A stretch of DNA of 64,000 nucleotides, taken from Podospora pseudocomata. Taxonomy: Eukaryota; Ascomycota; Sordariomycetes; Sordariales; Podosporaceae. Both the position numbers and the translations under genes were made by a program. The notes under the pieces are model-generated. The model did no database searches. It had not been told where the DNA came from and saw nothing but the letters and a program-made list of their open reading frames with translations. The first letter of the stretch is position 1. Each line of letters begins with the position of its first letter. Shown piece after piece: positions 11,601 through 24,525 of this stretch. Location of the stretch: positions 496,001-560,000 of the forward strand of contig NW_026946365.1 in the NCBI RefSeq assembly GCF_035222375.1, in the 5' to 3' direction.

Positions 11601-12923
11601 ACTGGCGTTCTCGTGGCCGTCAAAATCATCCGCAACAAGAAAAGGTTCCATCAGCAAGCCCTGGTTGAGGTCAATATTTTGCAGAAACTCCGCGAATGGG
11701 TGAGTGCCTTTCCTGGGGATACGTGCCTGGCGCCCGAGCTCTAACATGACTTGCAGGATCCCAAAAACAAACACAGCATGGTCAACTTTACGCACAGCTT
11801 TTACTTCCGAGGACATCTTTGCATCTCTACCGAACTATTGGACATGAACCTCTACGAATTCATCAAATCGAACGCTTTCCGGGGTTTCTCACTGAAGCTG
11901 ATCCGCAGATTTACCAAGCAGATGCTGAGCTCACTCAACCTACTAAAACAGCACAAGGTTATCCACTGCGACTTGAAGCCCGAAAATATTCTCCTGCGCC
12001 ACCCTCTTCACTCGGAGATCAAGGTTATTGATTTCGGTTCGAGTTGTTTTGAAACGGAAAAGGTGTACACGTACATTCAGTCCCGGTTCTACCGTTCCCC
12101 CGAAGTTATCCTTGGTATGCAGTACGGTCTGCCCATCGACATGTGGTCTCTGGGTTGCATTCTCGCCGAGCTCTATACGGGTGTGCCAATTTTCCCTGGC
12201 GAGAACGAGCAGGAGCAGCTGGCCTGTATTATGGAAGTGTTTGGCCCACCGGAAAAGCATCTCATTGAGAAGTCGACACGTAAGAAGTTGTTTTTCGACA
12301 GCATGGGCAAACCTCGCCTCACCGTCTCCTCAAAGGGCCGTCGCAGACGCCCATCCTCAAAAACACTACAACAAGTGCTCAAGTGCGACGATGAAGCATT
12401 TTTGGACTTTATCGCACGCTGCCTCCGCTGGGATCCCGACCGCCGCATGAAGCCTGAAGAGGCGATTCGTCACGAGTTCATCACTGGCCAGAAGACATCT
12501 GTCCCCATCAGAATGCGCGAAGGGTCCCCCAGCAAGCGTACCAATAGCATCTCGGCCCCCAGACCCCTTCCCGAGCCTCCAGCAGCCGTGAGGGCCGCTA
12601 CTATGCGAGCGCGGGAGGCTTCCGGTCCCAACAACGGGTTGGTCGGTACGAAAACCGGAAGCATGCCAACAGCCACGGCCCGTAGGACCTCCAACATGAG
12701 CACCGCATCTAGCATGAATGGCAGTATCTCCAGTGTGAAGCGTACGAGTAACGGAACCACAACGACTTATACCAACGGCAATGGCACCATCGGCCCCAGC
12801 AGTTTACCTAGAGCATCTCTGCGCAGCGTGAGTGGTGGGGTTGGGCCTGTGGGCCTGTCCAACAACTCCAAAACAGACCTTGCCGCAGCAGGTGCAAACG
12901 CAGCCATGAGTCGCCGCGCATAG
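8661..12923 (+). CDS. pom1: Pom1-like DYRK-family protein kinase
   Basis: Two certain exons: 8661-11699 and 11757-12923. The intron is 57 nt (GTGAGT donor at 11700, CTAAC at 11741-11745, acceptor TTGCAG), giving 1401 aa. The first ~900 residues are Ser/Pro/Arg-rich and probably disordered. A DYRK-homology box (LNIYERGEIVDYKDIYFCG) precedes the kinase domain at about 956-1255. That domain has a Gly loop GKGSFGQV, the Lys in VAVKIIR, catalytic HCDLKPEN, DFGSS, and the activation-loop YTY used for autophosphorylation in DYRKs. Family role: fission-yeast Pom1 marks cell poles and couples polarity to division; a polarity/septation role here is inference. The start is unsure: 8661 is the first in-frame ATG. 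The frame stays open upstream to a splice acceptor at 8587, and ATGAG at 8090-8094 followed by GT would splice in phase and add 26 residues (MRRPLNLNPP...). The apparent frame start at 8565 is a TTG inside the putative intron. Confidence 0.93.
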
Positions 12924-15789
12924 GAGGGACGGGCCTAGGAGGAGCGGACCGCACGAAGATCGAGGGTACAGCAGCGCTCTCGCAAGACTCAATAACGATG
13001 TCAAATACGCAACCTTGGAAACAGGCCAAGCACTTTATTCCTTTCGTATGGCGGTATCGGTTATCAAAAACATGGGTAGACTACTGGTCTTGGAGACGAC
13101 TTGGGGTAAGGTTGGGATGGTAACGACGGACGGGATTCAAAAGTTGTGGTGTTCAGACATGATGGTAGTTGCAAGTGTTTTTTGGCCTCTCTGGACACTT
13201 TCCCAGCGGCATGATTATGCGGGAGTGGCCGCAGAGAAAGTGATGATACCAAATGTTTATCCTTTATTTATTCTGTCTCTCTTTTGTTCATTTTGCATGG
13301 CATTGCGCGCGCGGTTGTGGGTTGATGTTGCGCAGACTACTTACTACATTTTTTTTTGGTTGGGTTGGGGAAGGGTTTGTGATGAATGAAATGGCGATTA
13401 GTTGATAAGGTGGGCGTGTGTGTGTGTGTGTGTGTGTGTAGATGGATGATGGATAGGGAAGATGAGAGAGCTTAGAAGAAGAGAGTGCATGGAGAGAAGT
13501 AAAAGTCAGAGATACAAAAACCTGTCTTGGGGTCACTAAACCAACGAGTTCCGTTCCTTGATATTATCAGTGCTGAGATGGGGAGAGAATGGGGGTTTGA
13601 AGAGAGGTTACATTACACTATGATACATATGGCATGGCGTGGATGGATGGCAAGGCGTTGTTAGGCTAGGCTAGGGTGGGTTATCGAAGTACAATATACA
13701 TTGTCGATGGGGGGATTCGTGATCCGTTGCTTTGTGCGTGGTTGTGGGTAGTCTGGTGTAGACATACTTGCCCTTTTTATTTCAAGCATACGCAGTCTCG
13801 TCGTACCATGTTGGACAACAACATTTTGGGTACAGTCTATGTCTTTTGCGAGGCAACACGCACGACGTCAAAGATGTCAGCTGTTGGATTCCATCCTACT
13901 ATTAATCACCCGACTCACTGTCTTACAACGTTACAGAAAACACACTTGGTCACGATGATGATGCTTCGACCACTTTACTTCTCCCCCTCGATCCCCATAC
14001 TCACCCAGCCTGTTGGAAACGTATCACCTTTTGAGGGCAACAAAATCACCCAGGGCGCAAAAGGCTTAATCAAGTAAGCAAATAACGGCTGATTCGCAGG
14101 ATTTTGAATCTGAGGAAGAGAAAGTCGCTTCCCCCTTGCTGCTTGCAACAGACATAACCTCCTCGGGTTTATGGGCATTGGTGGTCGAGAAACCAAAAGT
14201 ATGGATAGATATAAATAAGGTTATCTGTGAAATGGAAGAAAAAAAAAAGAAAAAAAAGCAAAGCTCACCGGCCAACCCGCAGGGTGACCAGTTACGAAAG
14301 CCGTTCCGGGGTCAAACGGCTTTGCTTCGGAGGGCACTCGAACTGGGGCTGTCCGAATCCCCATGGGGGGGATATGAGTGGGCGCCAGCCAGCCAGCCCA
14401 CTTGACCATTTGGCCAGTCGGATAGTGGGCTGCTGTTGGAAGGTAGGTGTGGGAGGTGGTATATGTACTATGGGAAGGAGCGGGTGGGAAGAGCTAATGA
14501 GAAGATGCAATGGGAAAGAGCAAGCCGGAGTTAAGAATCGGGCAGGTGTGGGAAACGATGATAGAGAAAGGGACGGCGGGATCACGAAAATCCAGGTCAA
14601 CTTGGAAGATAAGCTCGCCCGTGCTAGTCGGAATGGAGGACTGGAATCCAGCGTCAGCTCTGGCTGGGGCCGGTGGACTGGGCGACCCAGAAGAGCGGCA
14701 GAATGGGCAACGTAACGCGCGATGCTGGCGGTTAGGAGACTTAAGAGGCTGCCTTGCTGTCATCCATTTGGTCAGTTCAGTTGATGAAATGTTGTCGCTC
14801 CCCTATCTTGGAGCACATTCTTGTCCTTTGCTATGCCCAACATTTGGGCTGGCACTTCTTCGTCTCGTGTGTTCTTGGAACCAGACATCCCCCTTGAGGC
14901 TGATAATGAGTTGGTTGATGACATCGCCAAAGTGAAACCCAACAGCGGTGGAACTGAGAAGGCTGTGAACCAAAACCATGTGTTGCCTTGATCATGCGCT
15001 ATTGTTGAGGCAGCCCACAATATTTAGTAAGCTGATCTTGACCAAAAATCCCGAGTCCCCTTTCATTGACTCCTCATCATTGTTGCTCTCGTCCTGACTC
15101 GGCCTTCCTTTTTGTTATTCATATGGGAACTCTTAAACAGGCTATGAACATCGGGTAAGGAAGTGGATGCGGCGGCTGTTGAGCCAGGGACGGCAAAAGC
15201 CGACAAGAAAGCACAGCAGCTGAATAGAGGTTTTCGTCATGGCCATCAATTTTGCGCCTTAGCCATGCCACAGAAGAAATACAGCATGTAGACCTTCAGC
15301 TCTTTTTGAGCGGGTTGCGGAGGATGTCATGGCCAATGCAGAGAGTGCCTGTCTCATGACTGAAGTATGGAATTGGGAAGGCCGCTTGGTCATGAGAGCG
15401 TTGTTGCGAGTTTGGAGCCGCTCTTCCACACGAGTGCTTCAGCTGATTGGGAGGGCCATGTAAAAGTATGTCTAGCAAGATGAGATCGTCTTTGGAAGAA
15501 AGTAAAAAGGTACATAACGGTATATCTGTGAAGAGCGTCGTGAGTAATCAACAAATCACCGAATCGTGAAAACATGGTACCGCGAACACCAGCGGAGGCG
15601 ACTACACCCCAAGTTGTTCAAATAACAATATATACAGTACAGAACAACCAGCAGAAAACTCCCAACCATGCGCCAGAAACACCACCCCATGCCATGCCCA
15701 CCCAGAAATAGTACATCCAGCAACAAAAGCTCCCCAACCCAACCCATCCTATCCATGTCCCATCCAACCCCAAACTCCCGAAAAAGTCT
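12924..15789. other. Convergent intergenic region
   Basis: This lies between the pom1-like gene (+) and an F-box gene (-). The first kilobase is probably pom1 3' UTR. It contains a (GT)12 microsatellite at 13416-13439 and an A-rich tract near 14236-14259. No reading frame shows a known domain, and no tRNA fold was found. Confidence 0.5.
13416..13439. repeat. (GT)12 microsatellite
   Basis: Twelve uninterrupted GT dinucleotides lie in the 3' flank of the pom1-like gene, followed by GATGGATGATGGAT. It is a likely length-polymorphic marker. Confidence 0.95.
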
Positions 15790-18089
15790 CTACCAATTCT
15801 TAAATAGTGAAGGCCCATACGGCACGTTGAAATCGCAATGGTACAAATCCACACTCCACTGCACCGCCAACAGACATGCCTCATCCCACTCGTATCCCGT
15901 CCTGAGCGAGTCCTGAAAGATCTTCTTCACCCTTGGGTGTAAGATCAGTTTCCCGATGAAGGGCATCACCCCTTCACCAGGCCAGTCGGGATACACCGAC
16001 ACCGAGTTCAGCGCCGGGAACTTGTCAAGCCAGTCCAAAAACGGCTGCCCGTTGAACCTTTGGCCGTACTGGAAGGCGAAGCCGGCGTAGTTGAAGAAGT
16101 AAAGCCCAAGGTGCTCTATCTTCTCCGACTCCATCCAAACAAACGCCTCCGCCGGCACAACGATGCTCTCGAGCCCCACGACTGGGCACCAGAGGTGGCG
16201 CTGGCGAACCGCCCACCTCTGCTCGACCGCGAGCTCGAGCACCCGCAAGCTTCCTTCGCGCGCGGCCGGCACCGCAAGCAAGCGCCCCAGAAGTCCCACA
16301 TCGATCGCACAGCGCGACCGGAACAGCTCCAAGTTCGGCAACTTTGGGAGCTTGCCTTCGTCAAACTCCAAACCCATCTCCTGGGAGTGGAGAGGGTGTC
16401 TCGCCTCAGCCCCGTCCATGACGGTGAATAGGTAATTGTGGGCAATTACCGGGTTCATCGTCATGATCTCGATCTTTTCCATGCTCTCCGTCATGGGGGG
16501 AAAGATGCGAGGCAGGAGAATGGTCCCCTGGGTGTGGGCTTCGATGTCCATTGCCGGACCGAACGAAGCGTGCTTGAGCTGTCGCCAGCCCTGGGGAGTG
16601 GGTTGACCGGGCGTCCACTCGAGCTGGAAGCCGTTCAAGCAGAACGCTTCCAGATTCGGCGTGGACGCCACGATCTCTGGCATTCGGAGCACGTGCTCCT
16701 CGGTGCTGGTGCCGGCCATGTCAATGTCGACCCATAGGCTCCGGAGCTTTGGCATTCTCACGGCCTCGATCGCCCGCTCAGGCATGCTGCCAGTTTGGAC
16801 AAGGTCTAGAACCTCAAGCGTGTCCTTTGACAAATCAAGAAGTTGGACCAACAATGAGACTGGGGCCTGGTAGCCGTCCAGTGAAAGTTGGGCCAATCCA
16901 AGCTTTTGACTAGGACTGGGAGCTGGGTCCAACTCCTGGATGGTGTTGCAGCGGTGCGGGGCCGCAGTTTTGATGATGAGGCATTGAAGGTTGGGAAGGC
17001 CAAAGAGAAGCATGTAAAGACGCTTGGCAGAGAGCCCAAAGCCTGATACTTCGTCTATGGTCAAGCTCTTCACTCCCTGGTGCCCCCTCAACCATGTGGC
17101 AAAAACACGGTTGCCAGGATTGCGCGGCTGGGCAAGACGAACTTCTTCCCAGAGCAACGTATCGTGCTTAATGATACGGTTCCATTTTTTGCTGACTCTG
17201 AGGGAGCGGATGACGTCGGAGGTGTCCAGGTGAGAGAAGATCTGACGAAGGAGTTCGAGTGGCAGTTTGGCTGCAGGGTCGCGAAGAGAGTCTTGGAGCT
17301 TCAGGCTGTGAGCCATGCGCATGAGAATCTGGTCGTATTCGTCATGGGCGTCATTGCGGTACTTTTCGGAGGTATTGTTCAGGCCGGCCTGAACAAGTTT
17401 CTTCATGAAAATATATAGGCGGGCGGTGGTGAGCCCAGCATCCTTCTCGAGGGTTGCGAGTGTTCTCGCAATTTTAGGATTGACTCTCTTGGCTTTCTTT
17501 CCCTCTTTTTCGAGCTTAAGGATGAGCCGGATGGTCTTTGCGACGCGGCAATAGCCCTTTGACAGTTGTTAGTGATTTTTCCTGCAACTGGTCGACAAAA
17601 GAGACTTACAGCAGCAGAGATTGGGCGAAGGCGAATTATTCCGAGACCGGTCGTGATGGCAGAAACATAATGACCCTCAGTCTCCAAGGATTCGGTGAGG
17701 AGATCTATTGCCTCGAGATGTTTGGGCGATGAACAAGAAGGCCAAGCAAAACCGCAAGAACAAGGACTATTCGCAACATCGTATATTGCGTCGAGATCCT
17801 TACTCCGGACGCCATTGACGAATTGCTTCAGGTGGCAAGACTTGTCTTTGCCATGCCGGACTTGCTTTGTGTTGCCCTTGTTGCAGCTACAAAAATCAAT
17901 GGCCTGTTGATTGTTAGAAGGGAGTCTTGAATGAGATACCGATCTTGTGCGAAGTGAACCTACCGTGAGGATATCACCGATGGCTTCCTTGATCTCTTTC
18001 TTGGAGATAGAGGCACGCGCCTTGTTCAAGTGGTTCTCGATAGTCTGTTCGGACTGAGTCGTGCCGGAGGAACCAGAAGTCTCGGCCAT
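15790..18089 (-). CDS. F-box protein with leucine-rich-like C-terminal region
   Basis: Three exons: 18089-17964, 17903-17610 and 17556-15790. The introns are 60 nt (GTAGGT, branch TCTAAC, acceptor CAACAG) and 53 nt (GTAAGT, branch ACTAAC, acceptor CAAAG). The spliced product is 728 aa. Residues 1-140 hold a Cys-rich helical segment (DFCSCNKGNTKQVRHGKDKSC, 18 residues after exon 1, then SPCSCGFAWPSC) that may be a degenerate TPR or metal-binding module. The F-box is at about 236-280 (KLPLELLRQIFSHLDTSDVI, then WNRIIK...LWEEV). The remainder (about 290-720) has irregular leucine-rich repeats. F-box proteins recruit substrates to SCF (Skp1-cullin) ubiquitin ligases; the TPR-F-box-LRR order recalls Pof3/Dia2, but orthology is not shown. 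Intron 1 is 3n long and stop-free. The start at 18089 is chosen because upstream in-frame sequence looks like leader. Confidence 0.85.
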
Positions 18090-18712
18090 CGTGAAGAAGG
18101 ACGTCTGTGGAGCTGTGATGTTGGGAAAGAAAGTAGATTCCGAGAAAGAAAGCAAATTCCGAGAGAAAAAATCAGGCAGTGTATATATGGCCGGTCGAAA
18201 TGTGGCAGCTGACCTCGACTTCAAACGAAGGATTTGGTGAGAAGGAGCGATAAGACCAAGAAAAGATTCTTCGCAAGATTTCAAGAAGGCTAGCGGCTGA
18301 TAACCCCTATCTCACAAGAGCACGCCTCTTTCGAACTTGGGCCGTCGTTATTCGAATTGCTGAAGCCTTCCTTAGAGGTTTGGAGGTGAAGAAGATAGAA
18401 AAAACCGTCTTTTGTGCCCTGATATTCGTGGTGAGAGGAGGTGACGAAATCGGAGTTGTGACAGCGAGTTGAGTCTTCTCAGCCCATGACCAATGACAAT
18501 ATCAGTTGTTGTTTACTTGGTGAGCCAAGGGTCGTCCAAAGTTATGCAAACAGGTTGTCGTTCCTTTCTTCAGGGCTCAATGCCTAGGCTAACACGTCAT
18601 ATTGTGGCTTTCGTCTGATGTTCAACAAGCAGAGTTTTCATTCACAACAATAAAAACAAGGAATCGTTATCGTGGCCACAGGTCGTTCTTTCCTTTGGCA
18701 GCGACTTACACT

Positions 18713-18831
18713 GATAGATACCACTTTACGCGCTTGAGACGCGTCTCCGATAGCCGATAGCCGATAAGTCTATATCGGGTCTTGTATGTAGTACCCCGAT
18801 AGATCAATATCTTGCCCGATACTCTCATATC
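18713..18831. promoter_or_regulatory. Cluster of ten GATA-core motifs
   Basis: GATA occurs on the + strand at 18713, 18717, 18749, 18756, 18763, 18798 and 18818. The reverse core TATC occurs at 18773, 18808 and 18828, so there are ten in 119 bp. Three are in a tandem 7-bp repeat (CGATAGC CGATAGC CGATAAG, 18748-18768). Fungal GATA factors (nitrogen, iron/siderophore and light regulators) bind clustered HGATAR sites. The cluster is about 620 bp upstream of the F-box gene (minus strand) at 18089. Function is inferred from motif density only. Confidence 0.45.
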
Positions 18832-21563
18832 GGCCGAGCTCCCTCAACCCTTGCCCACAGACCGTGGAAGCTCATCCTCCTCCTATCATCAACCCTGCCG
18901 TTGATCCCTAACTCTACTTGACGTCACTCTCAGCCCTACCCCTATCTATCTCCATCTCCATCTCCGACCCGGCTCCGAAAATCACTGCCGAGCAAATCCG
19001 GAGCCGTAAGCCGGTTACACACCTCCGTGCCGTCTCCGCCGTGTAACCCCCAACCCACATGGCCATCTCCACTCTTCGTTGACTTCAACATTCCCAAACG
19101 GCCGGTGACCTCCGAGTTCAAAACGGCTCCGCCACAGTATCACAGCTCTCAGCACCGGCACCCAGACTTGGTTCCCCACTCATTCAGAATACGAGACTCA
19201 ATGAATATATCCAACGGCGTGAAAATACTACTCTACCTTACCCATCGTCTTGTTAACAGTCCAGAAGAGGATAGTCAGCAACTTACACTTGCGTAGCGTA
19301 CCTCGTCACCACGATTGGGGGCGTGTTGGTGATAGAAGCTCCCTTCCAACAAATCCAACTCTAACCATCCAACCACAGCACCAAGCCGGAGATGCCTTCG
19401 CGGCATTTCCCCTCCCCCCTCCTCGCTTGTAACAGTTCGGAAAGAAAGGATTCATGACCATCTCTGGTGTAACCCATTCCACGTGTCTCCTCCCCCGTGC
19501 CGCCCAACTATCTCACGCCAATCTCAACGCCACGAAAGCCACATCTCTCTTACCCCTCTCATCCGCAATACCACATTATCACAGTCTCACCGAACACATT
19601 CATTCTTTACCTTCTAGAATAGTTCCAGAAACCTGCATCTCACCGGCACAACAAGAAACTGCAACGGTATTCTCAGCTTACACAAAACCCCCATCCATCC
19701 GGTTCCCACGGATCTGGAAAACAGCTTAATTCGGGCAATTCTTTACTGCGTGTTTCATCTCACCACCCGCATATCTTGAAACAAACCACACAGCCCGCCC
19801 TTCCATGCACCCTTCCACGCGGCTTCTCTTGCATATGCCTAGACTTTCGATTTACCCCCCGCCACACTACCCAACCCAGTCATGCATGCTCACATTTTTT
19901 GACTACTGTAGGAAAATGGCACACACACACATTAGCAACAACAACAGCAACAATGACGTTAAACTTTCTTGTTGGTTTTGACAGGGCATTAGTCTGCAGT
20001 AGCGCGTATGGTTGGGTACGTACACTGTTCCACGGTAGGAGTTGAAGCACCCTTAAGCGCCAGCCTCACCGTCACACGTATCGATCTTAAAGGATCAGAA
20101 ACAACCTGGAGCTCCACGCGGCAACTCGAGACCCCTAGAATAACGGCAGTTAGATACACCAAAAAACCTAGCAATGGCGCGGCCGGCACCTACTTGCCCG
20201 AATCTCGTCGCCATACCAGGTAGGTAGACAGGATCCCAATCCTCTTTCCATCTATCTGTTGGCTGCACCACACGGCAATTGAAATCCTTCCCCATCAACC
20301 TCAAACCCCCATCTGGAACAAGAATGTGGAATTTGACGAAAGCACGGCACGGCCGCCACCGGTTCTCCAGAAGAAGGATCGTATCCTCTCTCTGTGGCTT
20401 GACGCCCGCCCATCCGGCACAAGGGGGTGACGAAATCACATCAACTTCCGAGTGCCGCCTCTCACTCATCAGAGCAGCAGCAGTTGCAAGTTCGTTTCAT
20501 GAACAAACTTCTCGTTTCATCATCCCCCTCTTCCCACAGTGGGGTCGAGAGAGACAAATCTGAGGTTGAACAAACTTCCATGGCGTTCATCCCAAACAGG
20601 TGATGTCATCTTCCCTAGATACTGTCATCACCGTCGTGATTCACATGCTGTATGTAATCATCCCACATCACCAATTTGACAAATCTCTCCTTACCTGCAC
20701 ATGACAATACTTCATCTCGGCTCCCCTTGACAAATCCGAGTTGTCACTATCTCCCCCCCCCCTTTGTTTTCTGACCTCAAAACTTCAGAGTAGTATTCCA
20801 AAGCCTCCTCCCTACTACTCAGCCTAGCCACCAAAAAACCCAGGCCCATCCGGTCCGGTCAACGGGTCGGGCAGGTCTCGTTACCCGAAAGCGAGAGGAG
20901 AGCAGCAACCCGGCCGGGATTGCCATCATCTCCGATACTCATAGTCAAAAGCAAACGATTGTGTCGTAGTGGATCAAGTCATATCGGCGAACAGCGAAAA
21001 CTGCATGTGTGACTGAAAAATGTGACTCTGCATAGCCTCTGTACTCGAACTCGGCAGTAATTGTACAATTTCAAATAAACCTTTTTGTAATCGTAATCTG
21101 TCATCATTGCATGTCTTGCCAGCCTGTAGAATTAATGTACTGGGCCTTTCTGTGCTTGGCTTATTCCTTCGGTCAAGTGTCCAGTATTAGCCAACCTGAG
21201 TCCAAACTAGAAAAAGACTCCCTGTACCGGACTTCATCAACCCCGCCATACCGAGCAAACGTCATATGCAGAAAGCCATAGCATTGCAGAGAATACGAAG
21301 GAAAAGAGAAATCACAATACGGAAACGCGGCTGCTTCCTCCACGCTTTGTCAGAGGAAGATCATGTGCTGTTTAGCGCAAGTTGTCATCTTTTTTGTAGA
21401 GTAGGGTAACACAACCGCAATGAGTGGTGTGTGCGTGTAAGTGTGTGAGTGGAACTCGCTCCGTTTTGAAGTTGCAAATGTACTGGTACATGAAGAGGGG
21501 AGGGGGACCACACCCATCAAGTCGTTGTGTTCCCAAATCAATCCAAAAGAAAATCACCATTCT

Positions 21564-21576
21564 GGGGGGGGGGGGG
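21564..21576. repeat. G13 homopolymer
   Basis: Thirteen consecutive G lie inside otherwise mixed intergenic DNA. It could be an assembly-sensitive site or part of a G-rich structure; nothing else marks it. Confidence 0.9.
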
Positions 21577-24525
21577 AAAGAGCAGGGTTAGGATAAAAAA
21601 GCTGATTTGCCCGAGTAAACCCATGCAAGGGGAAAGAAATGAAGAGGAACACCACTGCGGCCGCGGCTGCGGCTGCGGCGGGTATTCGATGGGTCGCTCA
21701 GAAGGGGAAAAAAGAGGGGGGAAGCTTCATAACGCTGTGTGCGGATAGGCTCGCTCGTTTCTCCATTTTCATCCCATCTTTTTGCTGTATGGGATATGCA
21801 CGTCGCAACTCTCGGGTCGTCTCGGCTGTGGGATTGCGGCGCTGAGGGGTGGTCTCTCGAGAGGAAAAGCAGTGGCAGCCTGGGCTTGACGCAAGACGCA
21901 AGGTACGGTGCACTGCAGCGCAACCCATCGCCCATCCAGCCGGTAAAAATATTACTAAAAGGCTCCCAGCTAGCAGAAGCTTCTATGCATGACCCGGTTT
22001 TCTCACCCTTTTCGGCACTTTTGGTGACGTCGGGGGGTACTATATGATATTTCTGTCAGAAAGCTGTCAGACTGCCACCCATCCAATCCGCCCCAAAACG
22101 GTTGCGGTTGAGTAGATTATGCGGGAGGAGTGTGGGTGGTGTGGGATTGACCCAGCAAATACTCATCGGTAAATAGCATAGAAAGGCATGGAAACAGCCA
22201 TCATGCTTTGTGTGATGATGATCATAAGTCCTATGATCTTCGAAGAGGTGGTGTGGGTAAGGGTGGTGGGCAGCTGAGAAAGGGTGCCGGGTAGGTTCAC
22301 GAGGGCCGCCAGAAATGGTCGATTAGCGCATGCACACTCGGTCGATCAAAACCAGCCCGTCGGGCCACAATTCAAGGGCTGGAGCGCATTGACGATGTCA
22401 TGGCAGGACTGGACAGGGAAAAACGCCTGCGGGAGAGGCGAGAGATTCACCGTTGCTCGGTGGGCAACCCCGGGGCCGATACTCGGGTCGGATGGGCTAA
22501 CAGCTCCTCCAAGCCTCCTTCTCGTTAATGCTGGTCCGACCCTTGACCTTGATCATAACGGAGACAGCAAGAATCGAAACGGTGGTGATGTTGGGAGCTG
22601 TCGGTGTTGATGATTGACAACCTGCTTACAAACTATGCGAAATAAGCGCCGTCAGATATCTTTTTTGCAAAAAAGCATCATCTGTTGAGATGCAAAATCG
22701 AGCCAAGCGTGAGAGAGAGAAAGCTTGGTGCCCCTCCGGTTTGGTATTTTTGGACCCCACCACTTGCCTAAAGCGGGAGTTTCCTCGTCCTGAGCCAACG
22801 AAAGGGCGCCGCGGGGGGCACCCCTCTATTTTTATCGTACCAGGCACCCGGGACGCCTGATTGGCGGCCGACGCTTCGCTTGCACCCTTTTGAGCTTAAA
22901 GTGCTGACGGGCAGGGATGGGAGCAGGGCTTTGTCACCCCCGCCATGAATAACTCTTCAACGTTTTTTCTCTTCGGCTCTTCCAGCATGGAAGAGGGTGT
23001 GCACAGCATTTTCTATTGTCTCATTGTCCTTGAATCTTCGAGCTCTCATTGAACAGTCTGCTAATAAAAACAGAAAAAGGAAAAAGGCCAATCGGCTGCT
23101 GCAGGAAACGGTGCCAACATGGGTGGAGACGAGATCTACCAAAACGTCCGATTGGGAGGGGGAGGGGTGACAACACATGTCTTGGCTTGCAACTCATTAT
23201 TAGCAGCAAGCTACAGACACTACCGCCCAACTATTGAATCGTCATGTGATGCTTGCTTTTGCTGCCAGTGTGTTGAAGTGAATTCCGCCTTGGGGACCAT
23301 GATGGTCGTGCCTCTATGTAAAAGCCGATACAAGGATCCCCGCCATGATGAGCCGTAGCTGGGACCGCCTCATCTTAGATCGAATCGGGTGACATGCCTT
23401 CGAATCTGACGGAACAGCTAGCGTCGGAAACCTCAATCCTATCCTGACATCACGGCACTTTGGTTCACTGTACGTAGGTAGTTATTGATATTTCCTAATG
23501 CTATTCAACAGCTATCGTCCAGGATCTGCAACCCCTGGAATCCCGCCAGAGGTGCTAAGCCGGCCTGGCAAGAATAATCTATCTGACTGCGCGAGTAGTA
23601 ATGAAAGGCTTCCAGAGTCCCGCAAAATCCCTCCCGTTGTAACAGTTTCCTCCGGTACCATCTTGCCCGCTGCTCCTGAGCAGGAATTAACTAAGAAATA
23701 ACAAGAGAGTATTGTCATATGCATCAAACATGAAAACATGACTTGGAAGGGGAAACAAAACAGCCGACTTGAATGTAAGGAAACAAGATAAAAACACACA
23801 AATAAAAATACAGAAACATTCGCCAACGCTTTCCGAAATGTGATCAAACCATGAAAACCAAAAGAAGAAGAAAACCCAAGCCAAAATGTTCCGGTTGCCC
23901 GGAAGCCCTCTGCCCAAACGCCTGGTATCGTGACCCATATGCATCCATAACATGACATCTTCCATAGAATGAAGAAAATCGAAAAGAAAATGCTGGTGTC
24001 TAAATGATGAGGGGTGTTGTACAATCGTGTTGTTTCGAGTGTCGTAGTACAGTAGAAAAATGCAGACGCTATGCTTCTAGATTGCCGAAACCCAAGTTGC
24101 CGTAAAAGCCAAATAACTCCTGAGCCAAAATCGAGGCTCTATTGCTCTGCTGAGCCTGTAGCGTTCAAGTCATGGTAAAATGTCTTGGGGAGCCCAGTGT
24201 GAGGTGCGGTGTCCCTTGGTGTTTTCCTTCGTCTTCGATAACAGAACTGCCTGTCCGTTGGTGGTGCATTCGTCCGTAGGGGAAATTGAGCGACATGGGC
24301 GAGATGTTGAGTCTTGTTTGCCGCTTAGAGAAAAGCAGGCGGGGCTGATGTTGACATCAATCGATCGTGGCCCACGAAGAGATAGGAAAGCCGAGAGAAT
24401 GGTTGGGTTGGTGCCGGAGCCCGTTCTCGGAATGAGTAGAGATAAGAGACCCAATCTTCATACTCAAAAGGTACCAGTGGTGGTGAATGCGAGGAACGGC
24501 AGCCTATTGTCGAAGACACAACTTT

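Larger units (their letters stand above)
18090..24525. other. 6.4-kb gene-poor region
   Basis: No reading frame with recognisable domains was found on either strand. Visible landmarks are: a GATA/TATC cluster (18713-18831); C/T-rich, leader-like sequence on the + strand at about 18.9-20.6 kb; a C10 run ending at 20762; a G13 run at 21564-21576; a GCGGCT-type triplet tract at 21659-21682; and A/T-richer sequence at 23.7-24.1 kb that is probably the 3' UTR of the small minus-strand gene that follows. A non-coding transcript is possible but not shown. Confidence 0.45.
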
